Position numbers and translations under genes: made by a program
NCBI RefSeq assembly: GCF_008831285.2
Contig: NC_045139.1
Coordinates: forward strand, 12,374,704 to 12,438,703
From: Nymphaea colorata
Lineage: Eukaryota > Streptophyta > Magnoliopsida > Nymphaeales > Nymphaeaceae
Direction: 5' to 3'
DNA: 64,000 nt
In this document: in pieces, positions 23,670 to 36,073 of the stretch
Layout: each line of letters opens with the position of its first letter
How positions within the stretch are numbered: position 1 is the stretch's first letter
The notes under the pieces: model-generated
Told to the model about the DNA's origin: nothing
Database searches by the model: none
Seen by the model: only the letters and a program-made list of their open reading frames with translations

Positions 23670-24154
23670 AAGGATGTTTAATGTGTCGAGTCGATTCATG
23701 CTTAACTTGAACTTGCTCAGTTAAACTTGATTCGAGTTTGAGCTAAAAGATAAACTCCGCTAAGTAAGCGCGTGAAGTTTGAGCTGGGTGAGCTATGCTC
23801 ATGTAAACTCGAGTAAAGCTTGTGAAAATAATATGTAGAAGAAGATTCACAATATCATAAGTCATAACAACAAGTAGCTCCACTGGTTTTCTACCCTTGC
23901 TAGCAACCTCCAAGTATGAGGTTTAAAAGGCTCCACTCTTCCTGTAAAATTTGTTTTTTTTTTTTTTTAATAATGGCATGGCTGATTTCCAACCAAATAT
24001 CAGTTTGAGCTTAGCCGAGCCAACTTGAGTCGAGTTCGAGCTTTTCTTGAACTTGAGCCGAGCAGAGTTCAAGCTCTGCTTCTAGAAACTCATCCAAGTT
24101 CATTTGATCTGACTCAGCTGGGCTCAAACTCGATCAGTTCATGTACATCCCTCA
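23670..24154. mobile_element. hAT-like MITE, GAGTTCGAGC type
   Basis: A 485-bp block flanked by an 8-bp repeat TTGCATGT (23662-23669 and 24155-24162). Imperfect terminal inverted repeats centre on AGGATGT/AGGGATGT. The interior is rich in CGAGTTCGAGC, TTGAGCCGAGC and GAGTTTGAGC words, like the element at 11721-12233. The two are related by composition and motif; they are not near-identical. Confidence 0.7.
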
Positions 24155-24458
24155 TTGCATGTCTGTAACGTTTTTTTTCTTTTACTTGAACAAGCATTTG
24201 GTCATTCTCCTAATAAAATGAAAAATGGCCACTAGAAGAATTTTATAACATATCAAACGTTTTGACATCTAACTACCTTTGTTACCACTCTTCTAAGATC
24301 AATTACCTTTTGACACTCATGCTGTAGTGGCTGCATGGAGATGAGGGCCCTGCCGGTCCTTTATATTCTCAAAGAATTAAAGAAGATGTTTGCGTCTTCG
24401 TTAAAAAGCAAAAATCCGTGAGGTCAAAATCCAAGCTGGGCCATGCTTTATTCTTCGG

Positions 24459-25262
24459 TTAGCGTTTGATGGGCTGGTAGTAGGAGAAGAAATTTATTTC
24501 AAATTTTTAAAATATTTCTAGTTTATCAAACATGGATTTTTTTTTTTTTTACCGTTGAGATGAAAAACGAAAACAAATTTTCGAAATATCTTTTCACCTA
24601 AAAAGGTGGAAAAATATTTCGAGGTTTTTTTTTTTTTGACTGTTGGGGCTTCATCCTCACCTTTGTACTCATGCTCACACCTTCGTCTTCACGCTCATGC
24701 CTGGTTCCTCCATCTCGACCACGCAAATTGCGAGTTTCCTTCCCCGTTTCAAGTTTGCAAAGGAAGAACACTGCATTTCCTTCCATGACAGGCACAGAGA
24801 GAGGGAAAGAGGGGGGGGGGGAGAGAGAGAGAATGGCTGCAGAACAGAACACATCTTTTTCTTCCTCCTCCTCCGCCTCCCTTCTTCCTTCACTCTCCTT
24901 CCCTTCTTCCTCCTCCTCCTCCTCCGCCTCCTTCTTCTTCCGCCTCCCTTCTTCCTCCCTCGCTCCCTTTTCCTCCTCCAGCCACATCTTATTCTTCCTC
25001 CTCTTCCGGACCTCCTCCCCCTCCCTTTTTTCTCCTTACTCCGCCTCCCTTTCTCCCACAACCCACCATTTCCACCATTTCTATCGATTCTAACTTTTCA
25101 CCGTCAAACTAAAAAATTTGTTTTCAAAAAAATAATTTCAAGTTAACAAATACAACATAGTTTTGAAAATATGAAATTTTATTTCACATTCACTAATTCC
25201 AAAAATAAAATTCTAAAAACTTTTTTTGAAAAACATATTTTCAATCCTCAAACGCTACCTTT
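24459..25262. mobile_element. GCGTTTG-ended transposon, second copy with CT-rich core
   Basis: Ends GGTTAGCGTTTGATGG (24459) and, inverted, GGTAGCGTTTGAGGA (about 25258). It shares GAAATTTATTTCAAATTTTT, TATCAAACATGG and TTAACAAATACAAC with the 16.1-kb copy. The core (24780-25060) is a GA-rich patch then a long CTTCCTCCTC pyrimidine tract. ORFs of over 100 codons in the core are low-complexity artefacts. Confidence 0.68.
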
Positions 25263-27350
25263 AGGAAATTCACATTCTTCAACGAAATTCATAGTTTTGT
25301 TTTTATGTTCATGATCATTGCACTTTGTTCAATGAGAATGATTCATTTAATAAGACAGAAGTACGGATCGATATGGAATTGGCTGTATGTAATTGGATGT
25401 ATATTTGAAGTTGATTGAATAATTAAAAAATTCATAAGTCTATGTGTGTGTATTTTGTCTTGTTCATATCAGCATTGGCACTTATATATATATATATATA
25501 ATTGAATGGTATTGAATTTCGTTTTATATTTGAGAACATCAAATCTAGGCATACATCTAATTTTAGATCAGACGGCCCAAATCTCCTCTTTCCCCACGCT
25601 CTATTCCAGTGAACTCCTTTCTCACTTTCCTCTCACTCTCTCCCTCTCTTACTCTTGCGAGAGGGAGCCACGAGGGCTTTCTTGCCTTGCAATAAGAGAG
25701 AGAGGGAGGGAGAGATCGCCAGTAAGGCGTTAGAAAAGATATGTCACTTGGAATGATGTTGAACGTTACTGTCGTTGTCTCTCTTACTCTCATTTTATCA
25801 AAAGACGTTAAGCAAAACATCAGTGAATATACTCTTATGAGGCACAGTCCTTCCGTTTCAGTGAAAGTATCACCAGTCAGGGACTTTTACTGATGGCAGA
25901 AGGCGCAATAATGTTTACAAGGTGAACGCACGCCAATGAATAGGCACCACGGAGGGACCTTCATCCATAGACAACGAGAATATCACAAAACACAGGACTT
26001 TCACTAACGTTTATGAAGGAAACGTTACGGAACAATGTCCCTTTATTGAATGGCTTGCACGTCTAAAAAGGTCGAAGGTTGCCATCTTTACTAACATTTT
26101 ATGCAAAAACGTCAATGCAAGGAACCTTTATTGACACATCCTTTTTTTTTTTGTGCAAGTAAAGGTCTGATTTCGTGTAGCGGTTAAGATCCATGGAGCA
26201 AACTGCATGTCGATTTAAGCTGCAGTTGTCTGGACATCCAAATGGTCGATCAGTTACTACATAGTAGTTTGTTAAGAACAAGAAAATGTGGTCAATTTTG
26301 TATGTTGTTAAAAACTGTTCAAATTTTACGTGGTCAATCAAGAGTAACTTTCATCGATTAATGTATACCTAGACTATCACTAAGTTGAGTTGGATGAAAA
26401 AAATGACTAGAACATCTTTGATGTCATGTGATTTTATGTTCATTTGTTTGTGTTGACCTCTTTATCCATAGAAATCAATATTGATAAATATATTTAGCTA
26501 GAAATAAGTTGGTGTAAACTAGTTGGAAAAGGAAAACTGTTATTTCTAGGAGGTTACTACAGGAAAACGGCCATATAGGGGGAGTAAATGTTTTTTCCTT
26601 AAAGAGCCGAACCATCTTTTTCAAACTTTTTATGGGCACATAATAGTATTTTTACAAAACTTTAATAGGGCCAAACTATTTTTTAAAAAAAAATTACAAG
26701 GGGGCCGTCGGTGTTGATGAGAGGTGGGAGACATGGCCCTGCCAGTCCCTTGGGTCTCCACCCCGTATGCATTGTCAAATTAGTCATGTACATTTTTCAT
26801 GTCCTCTTTAGAAAGCAAAATCGAGAATTTTCATTGGTTTAGCAGTTGATTTGGCATAGATAAATTTAATAAATAATTTTAATTATTCATGATATGCGTT
26901 TTGACAATGTCGAAATAATATATCACTTAACCTTTAGATATATATTTTCTGGAAATTTCTCTAGTAATAATATTTATTCTCTAACTTTTTGAGCCAAAAA
27001 AGTTTTTGACATTTCAGCAGACCATTCATGTCAGGAATATACAGTTCCAATACTTATATTAATAGCAATGGGCTAAGCACTTGCAATTGCGTCCACATTT
27101 CATGAAGCACATGTACGTCCGCCTCTGTATATTACACGCAGATGTATAATAATAACAATAATAACGATATTGATAATAATGTCATTAAAAGAATAATAAT
27201 AATAATAAGAACAGTTTAGAGAAGAGGGGAGAGAGAGGTAGAGAGAGAGAGAGAGAGAGAGATTGCAGTCATCTTCCACCATAATAATCTGCTTATTCCT
27301 CGGATCTGCAAGTATTTCCATCTCCAGCTGGAGAAAGACCGATTCCTGAA
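25263..27350. other. Intergenic, with diverged short repeats at 25.85-26.15 kb
   Basis: Between 25860 and 26140 a motif like GGACTTTTACTGATGG recurs about six times at 40-75 bp spacing (GGACTTTCACTAACG, CCCTTTATTGAATGG, AACCTTTATTGACAC). This resembles the subterminal repeats of CACTA transposons, though no terminal CACTA was found here. (GA)n lies near 27240. Confidence 0.45.
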
Positions 27351-27419
27351 GAGCGGGGTTCATTCTGAACCAATACCACAACACCCAGGTGGTAGATCCA
27401 TTATTCAAGGCGGCATAAA

Positions 27420-27460
27420 CACGTGTTAGCCACTTGTGGAGCATCAGACTGTATATATAT
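27420..27460 (+). promoter_or_regulatory. ABRE/G-box and TATA box of the LEA gene
   Basis: ACACGTGT contains the palindrome CACGTG at 27420-27425, a strong ACGT-core ABRE/G-box bound by bZIP factors in ABA and desiccation responses. A TATATATAT box follows at 27452-27460, about 100 bp before the ATG. The close ABRE-TATA spacing agrees with a stress- or ABA-inducible LEA gene. Function is inferred from position. Confidence 0.7.
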
Positions 27461-27561
27461 GGCCATCTCCACCAGGCTGCAACACAGCTTCCAAAATCAG
27501 CTCGAGCACAACATCCAATCCACAAACGAAAACAGCAGATCAAGGAAGAAGACCAGAAACA

Positions 27562-28406
27562 ATGGCCGATTCTCGCCAAATGTTCAAGTCTGGCCAGGCC
27601 AAGGGCGAGGCTCAGGTAAGTAGCTCCAGTGAGCCAACCCACGTACTCATCCCACAAAGTTTGGGGATTCATTCCACTTAATTCCATATTCCATATTTGT
27701 AGTGCAACTGAGAATTTGTTAATCTTCTTCTCTCGCTTCAGGCAAAGACAGAGGAATGGATCGAATCGGCAAAGGACACAGCAAACGCAGCCAGAGAAAA
27801 GACATGCGAGGCTGCGCAGAGCGCGGCGGATTCGGCGGAGCAAGGCCAGCAGCAGGCCTCCGGCTTCCTCCAGCAGGTCCATTTTACCTTTCCTTATTAG
27901 CAACCATGATATAGCTTTACTTTCGCTTTGATTTTCAACCAGCAGTTGTATTAGGAATTGGCCCTTTGATGTTGTTTCAAGAATCAAAAGAGCTTAAAAA
28001 ATGCATAGTTGGTTTTTAAACTTCTTTAATGTCCACTTTCCCACTTTAATTAAATTTCCATACTACTAAATGAACCGGATATATGTTGTAATTACTTAAA
28101 AAGCAAAAGATGAAAAAATGGGAAACCAAAATTACTGATAGATATTTTCCTAGTCCGATTATGTATAGAGAAACTACGCCAATTGCCGAACCTCAATTAG
28201 TTTCCTTTTCTCAATAAAGATTTCTCTAGGGCTTGGGCTTCTGTTACTCTTGATTATGGGAGATCGTAGTTCCCTCTCCCTCTTCTGTCTGATGTCTTAT
28301 TGTCAGTAATATTTCGCAGACTGGAGAACAAATCAAGAACATGGCTCAGGGTGCAGCTGACAGTGTGAAGCAAACCCTGGGGATGGGTGGCCAGAGCAAG
28401 AAGTGA
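27562..28406 (+). CDS. Small LEA protein, KIN/ABR-like, three exons
   Basis: Exons 27562-27615, 27742-27876 and 28320-28406, all joined in phase 0 by GT-AG introns, encode 91 residues. The N-terminus MADSRQMFKSGQAKGEAQ is the typical start of this plant family. The middle is Ala/Lys/Glu-rich 11-mer-like helix (AKDTANAAREK, AAQSAADSAEQ), and the C-terminus is TGEQIKNMAQGAADSVKQTL followed by GMGGQSKK. Such proteins are very hydrophilic, disordered when hydrated, and thought to protect membranes and proteins during seed maturation, drought and cold. No signal or transmembrane segment is present, so it is probably cytosolic. The closest remembered relatives are the Arabidopsis ABR/KIN1-type LEA proteins (60-70 residues); this one is longer. 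A possible AATAAA polyadenylation signal is near 28649. Confidence 0.93.
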
Positions 28407-28419
28407 TGGGTCAGGCGTC

Positions 28420-28798
28420 AGAGAGTGCACTGAGAGATCATATGGGGACCTCTGGCCTTCAGCTTCTATGGAGTGCTCACATTCTATTTTCTCTCTTGCA
28501 CCATTACCAGTCCTGGATTTTTTGCAGACTGCTTCATCATATTTGTGTTTTGCTTCTTCTTTTTTTTTTCCTACCAATTTTTGTTTACAAGAGAGACAAC
28601 TCTCATGTAAGAAGAGCTCTCTTTGTTTTCCTTCGTCTTTCACTGACGCTATAATAAATCTACATTAAGCCAAATAATAATTCATTTCGTGAAATTTTGC
28701 GCGCTTTCTTCTTCTTCTATCTCTCTCTCTCTCTCATACCATTATCATCTTTTGAAAGAGATCTGCAATCTTCATCTTTAGCTACCATTACTAGTATG

Positions 28799-28837
<39 letters not shown>

Positions 28838-31800
28838 GTTAAGAATGGTTATAAGCATTTCTTGAGGATTGGCCTATACTCACCATCTCTTTGGGACTTT
28901 GGCTTTTATTATTTGAGATCTGTATTTTCCTACATTTTCATAATTAAAATATCATTATTCTCTACCAAAACCACACCGCTAGGCCTATCCAAGATAATAT
29001 ACATTTACAAAGAACCTTGGAACATTAAAAAATGCATACCAATTGTTTGAACTTTGACAAGCTAAATTTTGTTAGGGGTCACGAGTATCCCATTTTCTAG
29101 GGGAGTAACACTTCTAGAGAACCGTTAGATAAGTAGCGCAAACTAGATACCAAAATCACACCTTGTCCTAAATGCATACAACATCTGTTTAGGTATTAGG
29201 GTCAAATAATGTCAACAACCAAACAAGGTTTTGAAACTGACAGGATAATCACAAATGAACTTGCTTCTTTCGTATGTGGAATCCATTAATGACTGCACCA
29301 ATCACAAGAGCTGATCAATTTTCAGATGTTTGAAGGACAAAGAAGATTTATGACTGAACAGGGAAACAAGAGATAATGGAAAAAGGACACCTTTATGATG
29401 GAGATCAATTCCCACTTTTCTTGTATCAAATTTTCACGAATTCTTTTCCTTTTCCCACTTTCTCAATTTGCAAAAATTTGCATTGGGATCCATAGCCAAT
29501 GGTGGGCAACCTGAGGAGCTAGCTAGAGCTTGAGAGATGCATTGTTCTAATAGCATCATCAACTATTTTCAGAAGAAAATGTCAAAAAACTATATTTAGT
29601 TTGGGCACCAATGAATATCGTTGAGAAAAAAAAAAGCTTATGATCTTAACAAAACATGCACTACCTCAAAACGACATTTGAGTTTCTTTTACTAACTTCC
29701 TTGGATAGAAAAAACCGCGAGGAGAAAAGAAACATGTTCATTGAAGAACCACAAATAAATAAAAAATGATCAAATGGGAACACTAAAATCTCAAAAACAA
29801 AAATTTTGGCTCATGAATTTCTCCAAAAAGGCAAAAATATTGATAGACAAATCTAAACACTTGCAAGATTAAAAAATAGAAATGCAGTTTTTCTTTTGAA
29901 ACAAACAAACAAACAATACTTCACAACGCTTAGAGCTTTGAAAGCAATAACAATTGAGCTAAGGATAATTAAAAAATCCAGAAACTTCATTAAGATCTCA
30001 TTGAGAAATGCGAAAATATATAGGGTAAAAGTTTGAAAGAAGTGAACTTCAAAATACAAAATTTTGATAATGAAGCAAACTTTGAAGAATAAAAAGTTCA
30101 TGTTTGACAGTCTTTTTGGCTCAAAAGAACAAGTTCAGTTCGCAATAAAAAAAACAAGAATGCATTAACTTCCAAATTACACAGGAAGCATGAAATGCAG
30201 CGAGATGTCACTTCCAAGAGAAAAAAGTTAAAGATCTCAAAGGGAAAAGGGAAGAAGGAAAAAAACACCCAGACTGCAGTCGGTCCTTCAAAATGAAGAA
30301 AGTCAGTTTCATGTATAATGGGAAGAGAGAGATTGGTCATGAAAGCTCAACAATTGCTTTCTCCCCTACCAAATTTCCAGATTTGTTCTTCTCTTTGTCT
30401 TTATCTATTTCTTCAGTAGTTTCATCAATTAGGTAAATGGATATGGAAGAGTATGTGCTAACTACAGAGGATAAGCACTAAGCTTTCAAAAAAGAACCCA
30501 TGGTGATTTAGACGAGGAAACAAAATGAGAGTAGAGAGGAAGAATGAACTGCAGTTGCTCTCTTTATAGAGTTCATCACCACACCGTCATGTCATTTGTC
30601 ATCTTCTTCTTCCTTCTCCCCTCCAGGATTTCATCTCATTAAAGGACAAAAACATAGAGGACATCATTACAGACTGCCCCATTTGGAGAATGTAGCTATA
30701 CTTTGCAGTCCATCTTCAGCAAGGGTGTCACTAAAGATCCAACTAGTGTTGGTGTCATCAGTTAACCTTCCGGCAATTAGTGGCAAAGAGCAAGGTAGGT
30801 GAACTTCAAGAAACGCAGCTACCAAAGCAAGTCAATGGAAAATAAAAAGTTGCATCACTAGCACTATAGATTTCCTTTCACTAAGAACACGAATAATCTC
30901 CAATTTTGATACTTTTGTATAAGGGAATTTTTTGTAATGTTCTATGCCAATACATATAGATATGCCAAGCCAAATACATTTGTATGTAAAGGTTTTCATA
31001 ATTGAGAAAAAGGAGACCATGAAACAATTCATATCATATTTGTCCTTGGAAACTACTAATGTAATCAGATATGCCAAGCCAAAAACATTATATTTGTCAA
31101 GGAGTTCAGGGATATTTTTTTTCTCTATTTTATTTGATGATTTTTGAAATATGTCAGCTAAAGATTAAATGATTACTTTTTATAAGTTATTAATGAAAAA
31201 AATTCAAGCAGTTGAATAGTTTCTTGCTCTTTGTACATGATCACTTGAAACATGTGATGCATCTCTTAAACCAACAATGAAAGAAATACTTAAATTAAAC
31301 AATTCAAATTTGTGTGGACAACAATATGATATACCAAGTAATATATGTGGATCGTTTAATTGATTGAGAGCTTTTATACTGAATGACAATGAATGCACAT
31401 ATTATATTCACTGTTTTGCGTGCTATCTCTAATCGGCATGTATGGTCGTTAGAAATCATTGGCCACTTGACTTGTTTTTTAGTACATTAGCCAAGTTGTT
31501 AAATTTTTTGTCTATCTTGTACAAAATTAGGTTAACTTCAAATAACATGAACTGATTAAATCAAGAGATGCATTTCAAATAACCTGATAATAATTGTTGA
31601 GGTTATTATTATATATGATTGTTTAGCCAACTTACTAAACATGCATTCTTCTATGGTCATGGTATTCAAGTTTATTGTGTAAAATGGAAATTTAAGGAAG
31701 GATGTAGATGCAATTTACTTGTTTGTACGCTGCAAGATTTTGAATTTGTGTTTAATTTGCATTTAATATATGCAACTTTACAAATAATTGTTAAATTTAT

Positions 31801-34560
31801 TAACAAAAGGATCATATTGTTAATTAATGCTATATGTTTAGTTGTTGCATCAAAACAATGCCTTTAAGATATAACGTACAATGAAAATATATATATATAT
31901 ATATATATATATTTATTTATTTGTGTGTGTGTGGAAGTGGCCATGAATTGTTTTTATAATATACAAATCGATAACCAATTATACTACTGAAGAGTGTTTC
32001 TTTAATTTTCTACTTTACTTTTCTTATTTTATTAAGTTTAGTGTCCCAGCAATTTTTTTTTAAATTAAAAAAATTTGTTTCAAATTTTTAAAAAAGTTCC
32101 AGCGTATCAAATGCTGAATTATATTTTCCACCGTTGATGTCGATCCCGGGAAACATATTTCCACCCCTCCTTCCTGCTGTAGCACGGTCGCTTTATCGCT
32201 GCCTCTTCTCTCTCGCCTCTCGCAGCCGCAGCCCTCTTCGTCCTCACGCAACGCAGCCTCTTCGTCCTCACGCGCCGTGAAGCCGCAGCCTCCTTCCTGC
32301 TGCCGCGAGCCTTCCCCACTCAAGGCGTTCCCTCGTGAAGCTCCTTAATAAGGTGAGGATTTTGACATTCTTACTCTCCCTCATTTCCTCGATCTTTGCT
32401 TGTCGTTGCTGGCCCTGCCCTTCTATTTCTCTCTCTCCCTTTATGTCCTCGATCGGTCTCAGTCTCTCCCCATCTCGGCGTTAATCGATCGCAGTAGGAA
32501 GACGAACCTTAAAATGTGGTGTCTCTCTCTCCTTCCCTCGTGTGTGGGGTAGAAACCTGAAACAGATCTTTGCTTGTCTGACGCGGAATGGGACATTGGT
32601 TTTGCAGATAGCCTGATTTTGTTGTCGTTGAAGTAGTTGGGTCGATTGAGACAGAGAAGAACAACTCAGAGGATCGCTTTCCCCTCCCCTGCTCCTCCTG
32701 CTCCATCTGCTATTTTTCATCTTCTCTCATACTCCCTTACCTGAAGCCAAGGTCAGTTTGCTTCTGTTCCCCTTTAAACTTTTTGGTGGGTTCTAATATT
32801 TTCCTTCATTTCGTTGTGCCATCTTTGTTCTTTTTGTTTTCTGGTTTCCTGTCCGTGCGTGCGCCATCTTCTTTTCACAAGCAACTACGAATGAGGAAAG
32901 CTTCTGAGTCAGGAAGTAAGAATGTGCAAGAGGATGCATAAGCCTCAAACTGACATGATTAGTCTAGTGTTTCTTCAACATAGGAAGGTTTGCCCGGAAT
33001 GACGACCCTTCTTTCTTGTAATTTTTTCAAGTTAAGAAGGAACCATAGGATCAGTATTCATGGTGCTGGACGTCCCCTGCCATAAAGTGAAACACAGAAT
33101 CAGTATTTTGAAGAAGAAAAATCATTTTCTATCGAAAAATTCATAGAGCAAAAATAAAAAAAATACAAAATCACCAAAAGAAACAAATGGTTTCTAGTGA
33201 ATATAATTAAATCATGCATCAAATGTAATATTTCTTGTTGTTTAATTCGAATGGAAGGAAGGTCATAGGCTTTTGATATGTACTGAAAAGTAACCTTTGC
33301 TTACAATCAATCAAGAAAAGCAAGTTTTAGTCCTTGAAGATCATTTAATCTGTCTTATGTGAGGGCTGGAGTGGGCCGCTTGTACGATCAAACCAGCGAG
33401 GGGCTCGCGCTAGCATTGCGTATCAGACCTTTTCTTTTAAAAGAATAATGTTGTGGGTTCTAATTATTGGAACAACCATGTGCAGGTTTAGAGATGGGAA
33501 TATATACATGTTTTGATTAACTTTTCAGGAATGTCAACTTGATGTCATAGTTTATTTTTAGCTTAATTTTGCGAGTTCTGCTTTGTAGAAGTAGTTTAGA
33601 TATAAAATGAAGAATACCAATATGTTAATAGGCTTTGAGAGCCCCTAACTGTGAAGAATTGGTGAAGAAAGGAGCTAATTGCAGAACTGATTTGCAGGCT
33701 TCTATTGAAACACATTTCTTTCTGCCGAAGAAGGCTGACAATGAGAAAAAAAAGAGGTAAAAACCTGCCAAAGGAAACGACAAACTAAAATATATTATTA
33801 TGTGTTCAAAATATTTAGGGAGCACTAGTGGTGAATTACTGAAAAAAATAAACTTGAAAAGAAGTCTAAGATGATCCCACACATGACTGTTTAAATGCTC
33901 ATGAAACGGCAGAGATGACATTGTGATCAATGTTGTAAAATACGCGGACACAAGGTGTGATGTGCACTTGTCAATCAGATATATTTTGTGTGCTTATCAA
34001 ACATGGTTATAACTATTTTTTTTCCTTGTTCCTTGTCAAACAATGGTATCTTTTATTCTTGTTCTTCGCTGTTAATGTTTGTTGTTTAACTTATTTATAA
34101 TTTTATATAGTAGAAGCATGCTGAATCTGCAAATTCTATATTTTGTCATTGCTGATGAGGTCATTTTTTGGTGTAGGACAAGTCTTGTTATGGAAATAAT
34201 TGTGTATTCTTTGTCCAAAATGCAGACAGTTGGGTTGATGGCCAAGCCTTTGAAAGGTTTTGTCATATAAAATAGTTCTGTTACTTAAAATTGAAATGCG
34301 TACTGAATTTGCTGTTCTTTTTATGGTAACATCTTCCATGATATGGATGTTTAAGCATGTGAAACTTGGGATTATTTATTAGTAGGAGAAATGCAAAATA
34401 TCTAAGCAACTTCTTTACATATCTAACTGACTTGTTGCAGCTCTCTCTCTCTCTCTCTCATTCTTTTTGCAGATTTGCAACTTTTTGTGGCTTCTTATGC
34501 TTGTTGGTAATCTTCATGTTCATTGTATCGCTGGTCGTGCTTTGGTAGATGGTTTATACT
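28420..34560. other. Long intergenic region without recognised genes
   Basis: AT-rich, with (TA)n(GA)n at about 28800-28838 and (TA)n at 31888-31911. No ORF shows a domain. 32060-32340 is a truncated relative of the GCGTTTG transposons (ATTTGTTTCAAATTTTTAAA, CCACCGTTGAT, then a CT-rich core). CT-rich sequence at 32340-32760 contains donor- and acceptor-like sites that could be a non-coding leader, but no coding exon was found. Confidence 0.5.
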
Positions 34561-34574
34561 TTATTATTTATCCG

Positions 34575-34812
34575 TGCGTTTAAGAAACTATTATCAAAAG
34601 ATTATGGAAATCTGGAAATATGTTTCCTTATTATCAAACTAAGAAATAATTTCCTGAAAATTAAGAAATATATTTCTTTATCATCAAATACAGAAATATA
34701 TTTCTAGAAATGAGAATCGGAAAGATTTTTCTCATTCCTTTATTCCAGGAAATATATTTCCAGAAATATATTTCCAATTCCAGAATTCCTGGCCATCAAA
34801 CACTATCTGAAT
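34575..34812. repeat. GGAAATATATTTCC-type palindromic repeat (MITE-like)
   Basis: The word GAAATATATTTC and close variants recur at least five times, and the block ends in GGCCATCAAACACTATC, the inverse of a GTTTGATGGCC end like that of the GCGTTTG transposons. It ends about 130 bp upstream of the PAC1 TATA box. Confidence 0.5.
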
Positions 34813-34947
34813 GAATCATTTCATTCCGTTCTTATGGTAAACAAAGTTTATACTAATTACTGACCACAACGACTTGGCACCATGTTGGCATAGCTATCAA
34901 AAGGCGAGCTTCAAAGTGAAAATGTTCCTTGCAGGGCCAAGGAGCAC

Positions 34948-34955
34948 AATATATA
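34948..34955 (+). promoter_or_regulatory. TATA box of PAC1
   Basis: AATATATA followed by a GC-rich leader (ACGCGCGAGGAGCG) and a CT-rich tract after 35040. The position agrees with transcription starting near 34985 and a leader exon ending at 35038. Confidence 0.5.
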
Positions 34956-35038
34956 CGCGCGAGGAGCGTCCGGAGACTGCGAAGGGGGAAACCGAACGTC
35001 CAAGTTTTCTTCCTACTGCAGCAACTGCTTCAGAACTC

Positions 35039-36061
35039 GTAAGCGAACTCTCTCTCTCTCCCTCGCTCGGTATCGTTGATCTAGTTTCTTCTGTCAGATG
35101 CATTTTTGGGAGATCTATTTTCATTTTAGTTATTAGATTTCTTGATACTCTGCGTTTCTCATCCTCTATTGCTGTCAATTCTTGCAATGTTCTCTACTTT
35201 GATCACGAGGTTCTATGATCTATTGTGCTATGTTAATATTCTATTAGCAATTTCTCCTCTTCCGTTTCTCTTTTCGTGTCTTGCGGGGATGAATGGTACT
35301 TCTTTCATGATCTGACTGTAGATTTTATTGCGGAGTGATGGTTGGGTTTGTCAAGATTGGCGCGATCAAACTTTTGTTTGTTTTTCGTCCTGAGATTGTC
35401 TTTTCTATAACCAAATTTCCCCTTTTTGGAGGCTTAACTTTTGAAAAGTTGTCTTTCAGTTTCGGTTCTTGTTTGGGGAATGATATGCTGTTCTTTAAAA
35501 TTAGGTTTTCCGGAGAGGTTATTCTTGGCATCTTGTTGCCATTGAACTTTGCCTTGAACCAGTGTAGCGCCTCGTGACCATTTGACTTATCGGATGGGAA
35601 AACTAGGTTATCTGGATGCCCACCACTTGTTCAATCAGCTGAGCGCATGATTCGAGTAGGGTAGTCGATTTGTTGAATGGTACTGGTACATTTGTGACGG
35701 TCGCTGAAAGAAATGTTGTGAGACAATAGGCGCAAATCTGCTACTTGAATTTGTTGAACCGGTAATAGGCGTTATCTATTTGGAGGGTTCGTATTCTCTT
35801 CTGAGTTCGCAGTATAATTTTTGGTTTGTGTATAGGAGGTTATTTATGTCGATTTTTTGGTTTGCTTGGTTCTGGCAAACGGGAATCAAATGGTGGGATA
35901 AGCATGCATCTGTTTACAGGGCTTATGCATGTGCAATATTTCTTGGGTCCTGTTTTTTTTTGTGTTCATCTCCTTTTTATAGATAGTACATGTGCTTGCA
36001 TATCAGCATATTCTAAGTATTTTTCTCCATTTGAGAATGGCATGACATTTCTTTTCTGCAG
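35039..36061 (+). other. 5' UTR intron of PAC1
   Basis: Donor AACTC|GTAAGC at 35039 and acceptor TTTTCTGCAG ending at 36061, 12 bp before the ATG. The T-rich composition of this 1-kb stretch and its lack of coding content fit a plant leader intron, a common feature of highly expressed housekeeping genes. Confidence 0.6.
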
Positions 36062-36073
36062 TAAGTAAGCAAG

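Noticed and set aside
24598-25146. ORFs up to 167 codons in the CT-rich segment
   Set aside because: Low-complexity CTTCCTCC core of the second GCGTTTG-ended element.
27100-27987. 295-codon ORF on the minus strand across the LEA gene
   Set aside because: Antisense shadow of the LEA exons and introns; no domain, low-complexity SLSLSLYL tail from a (GA)n run.
32340-32960. Possible multi-exon leader with a short MRKASESGSKNVQEDA peptide
   Set aside because: Splice-like sites exist, but the only frame is 16 codons and no coding exon follows.
35335-36068. ORFs in the PAC1 leader region (80 codons each)
   Set aside because: They lie in the T-rich leader intron, which ends in a clear acceptor just before the PAC1 start codon.
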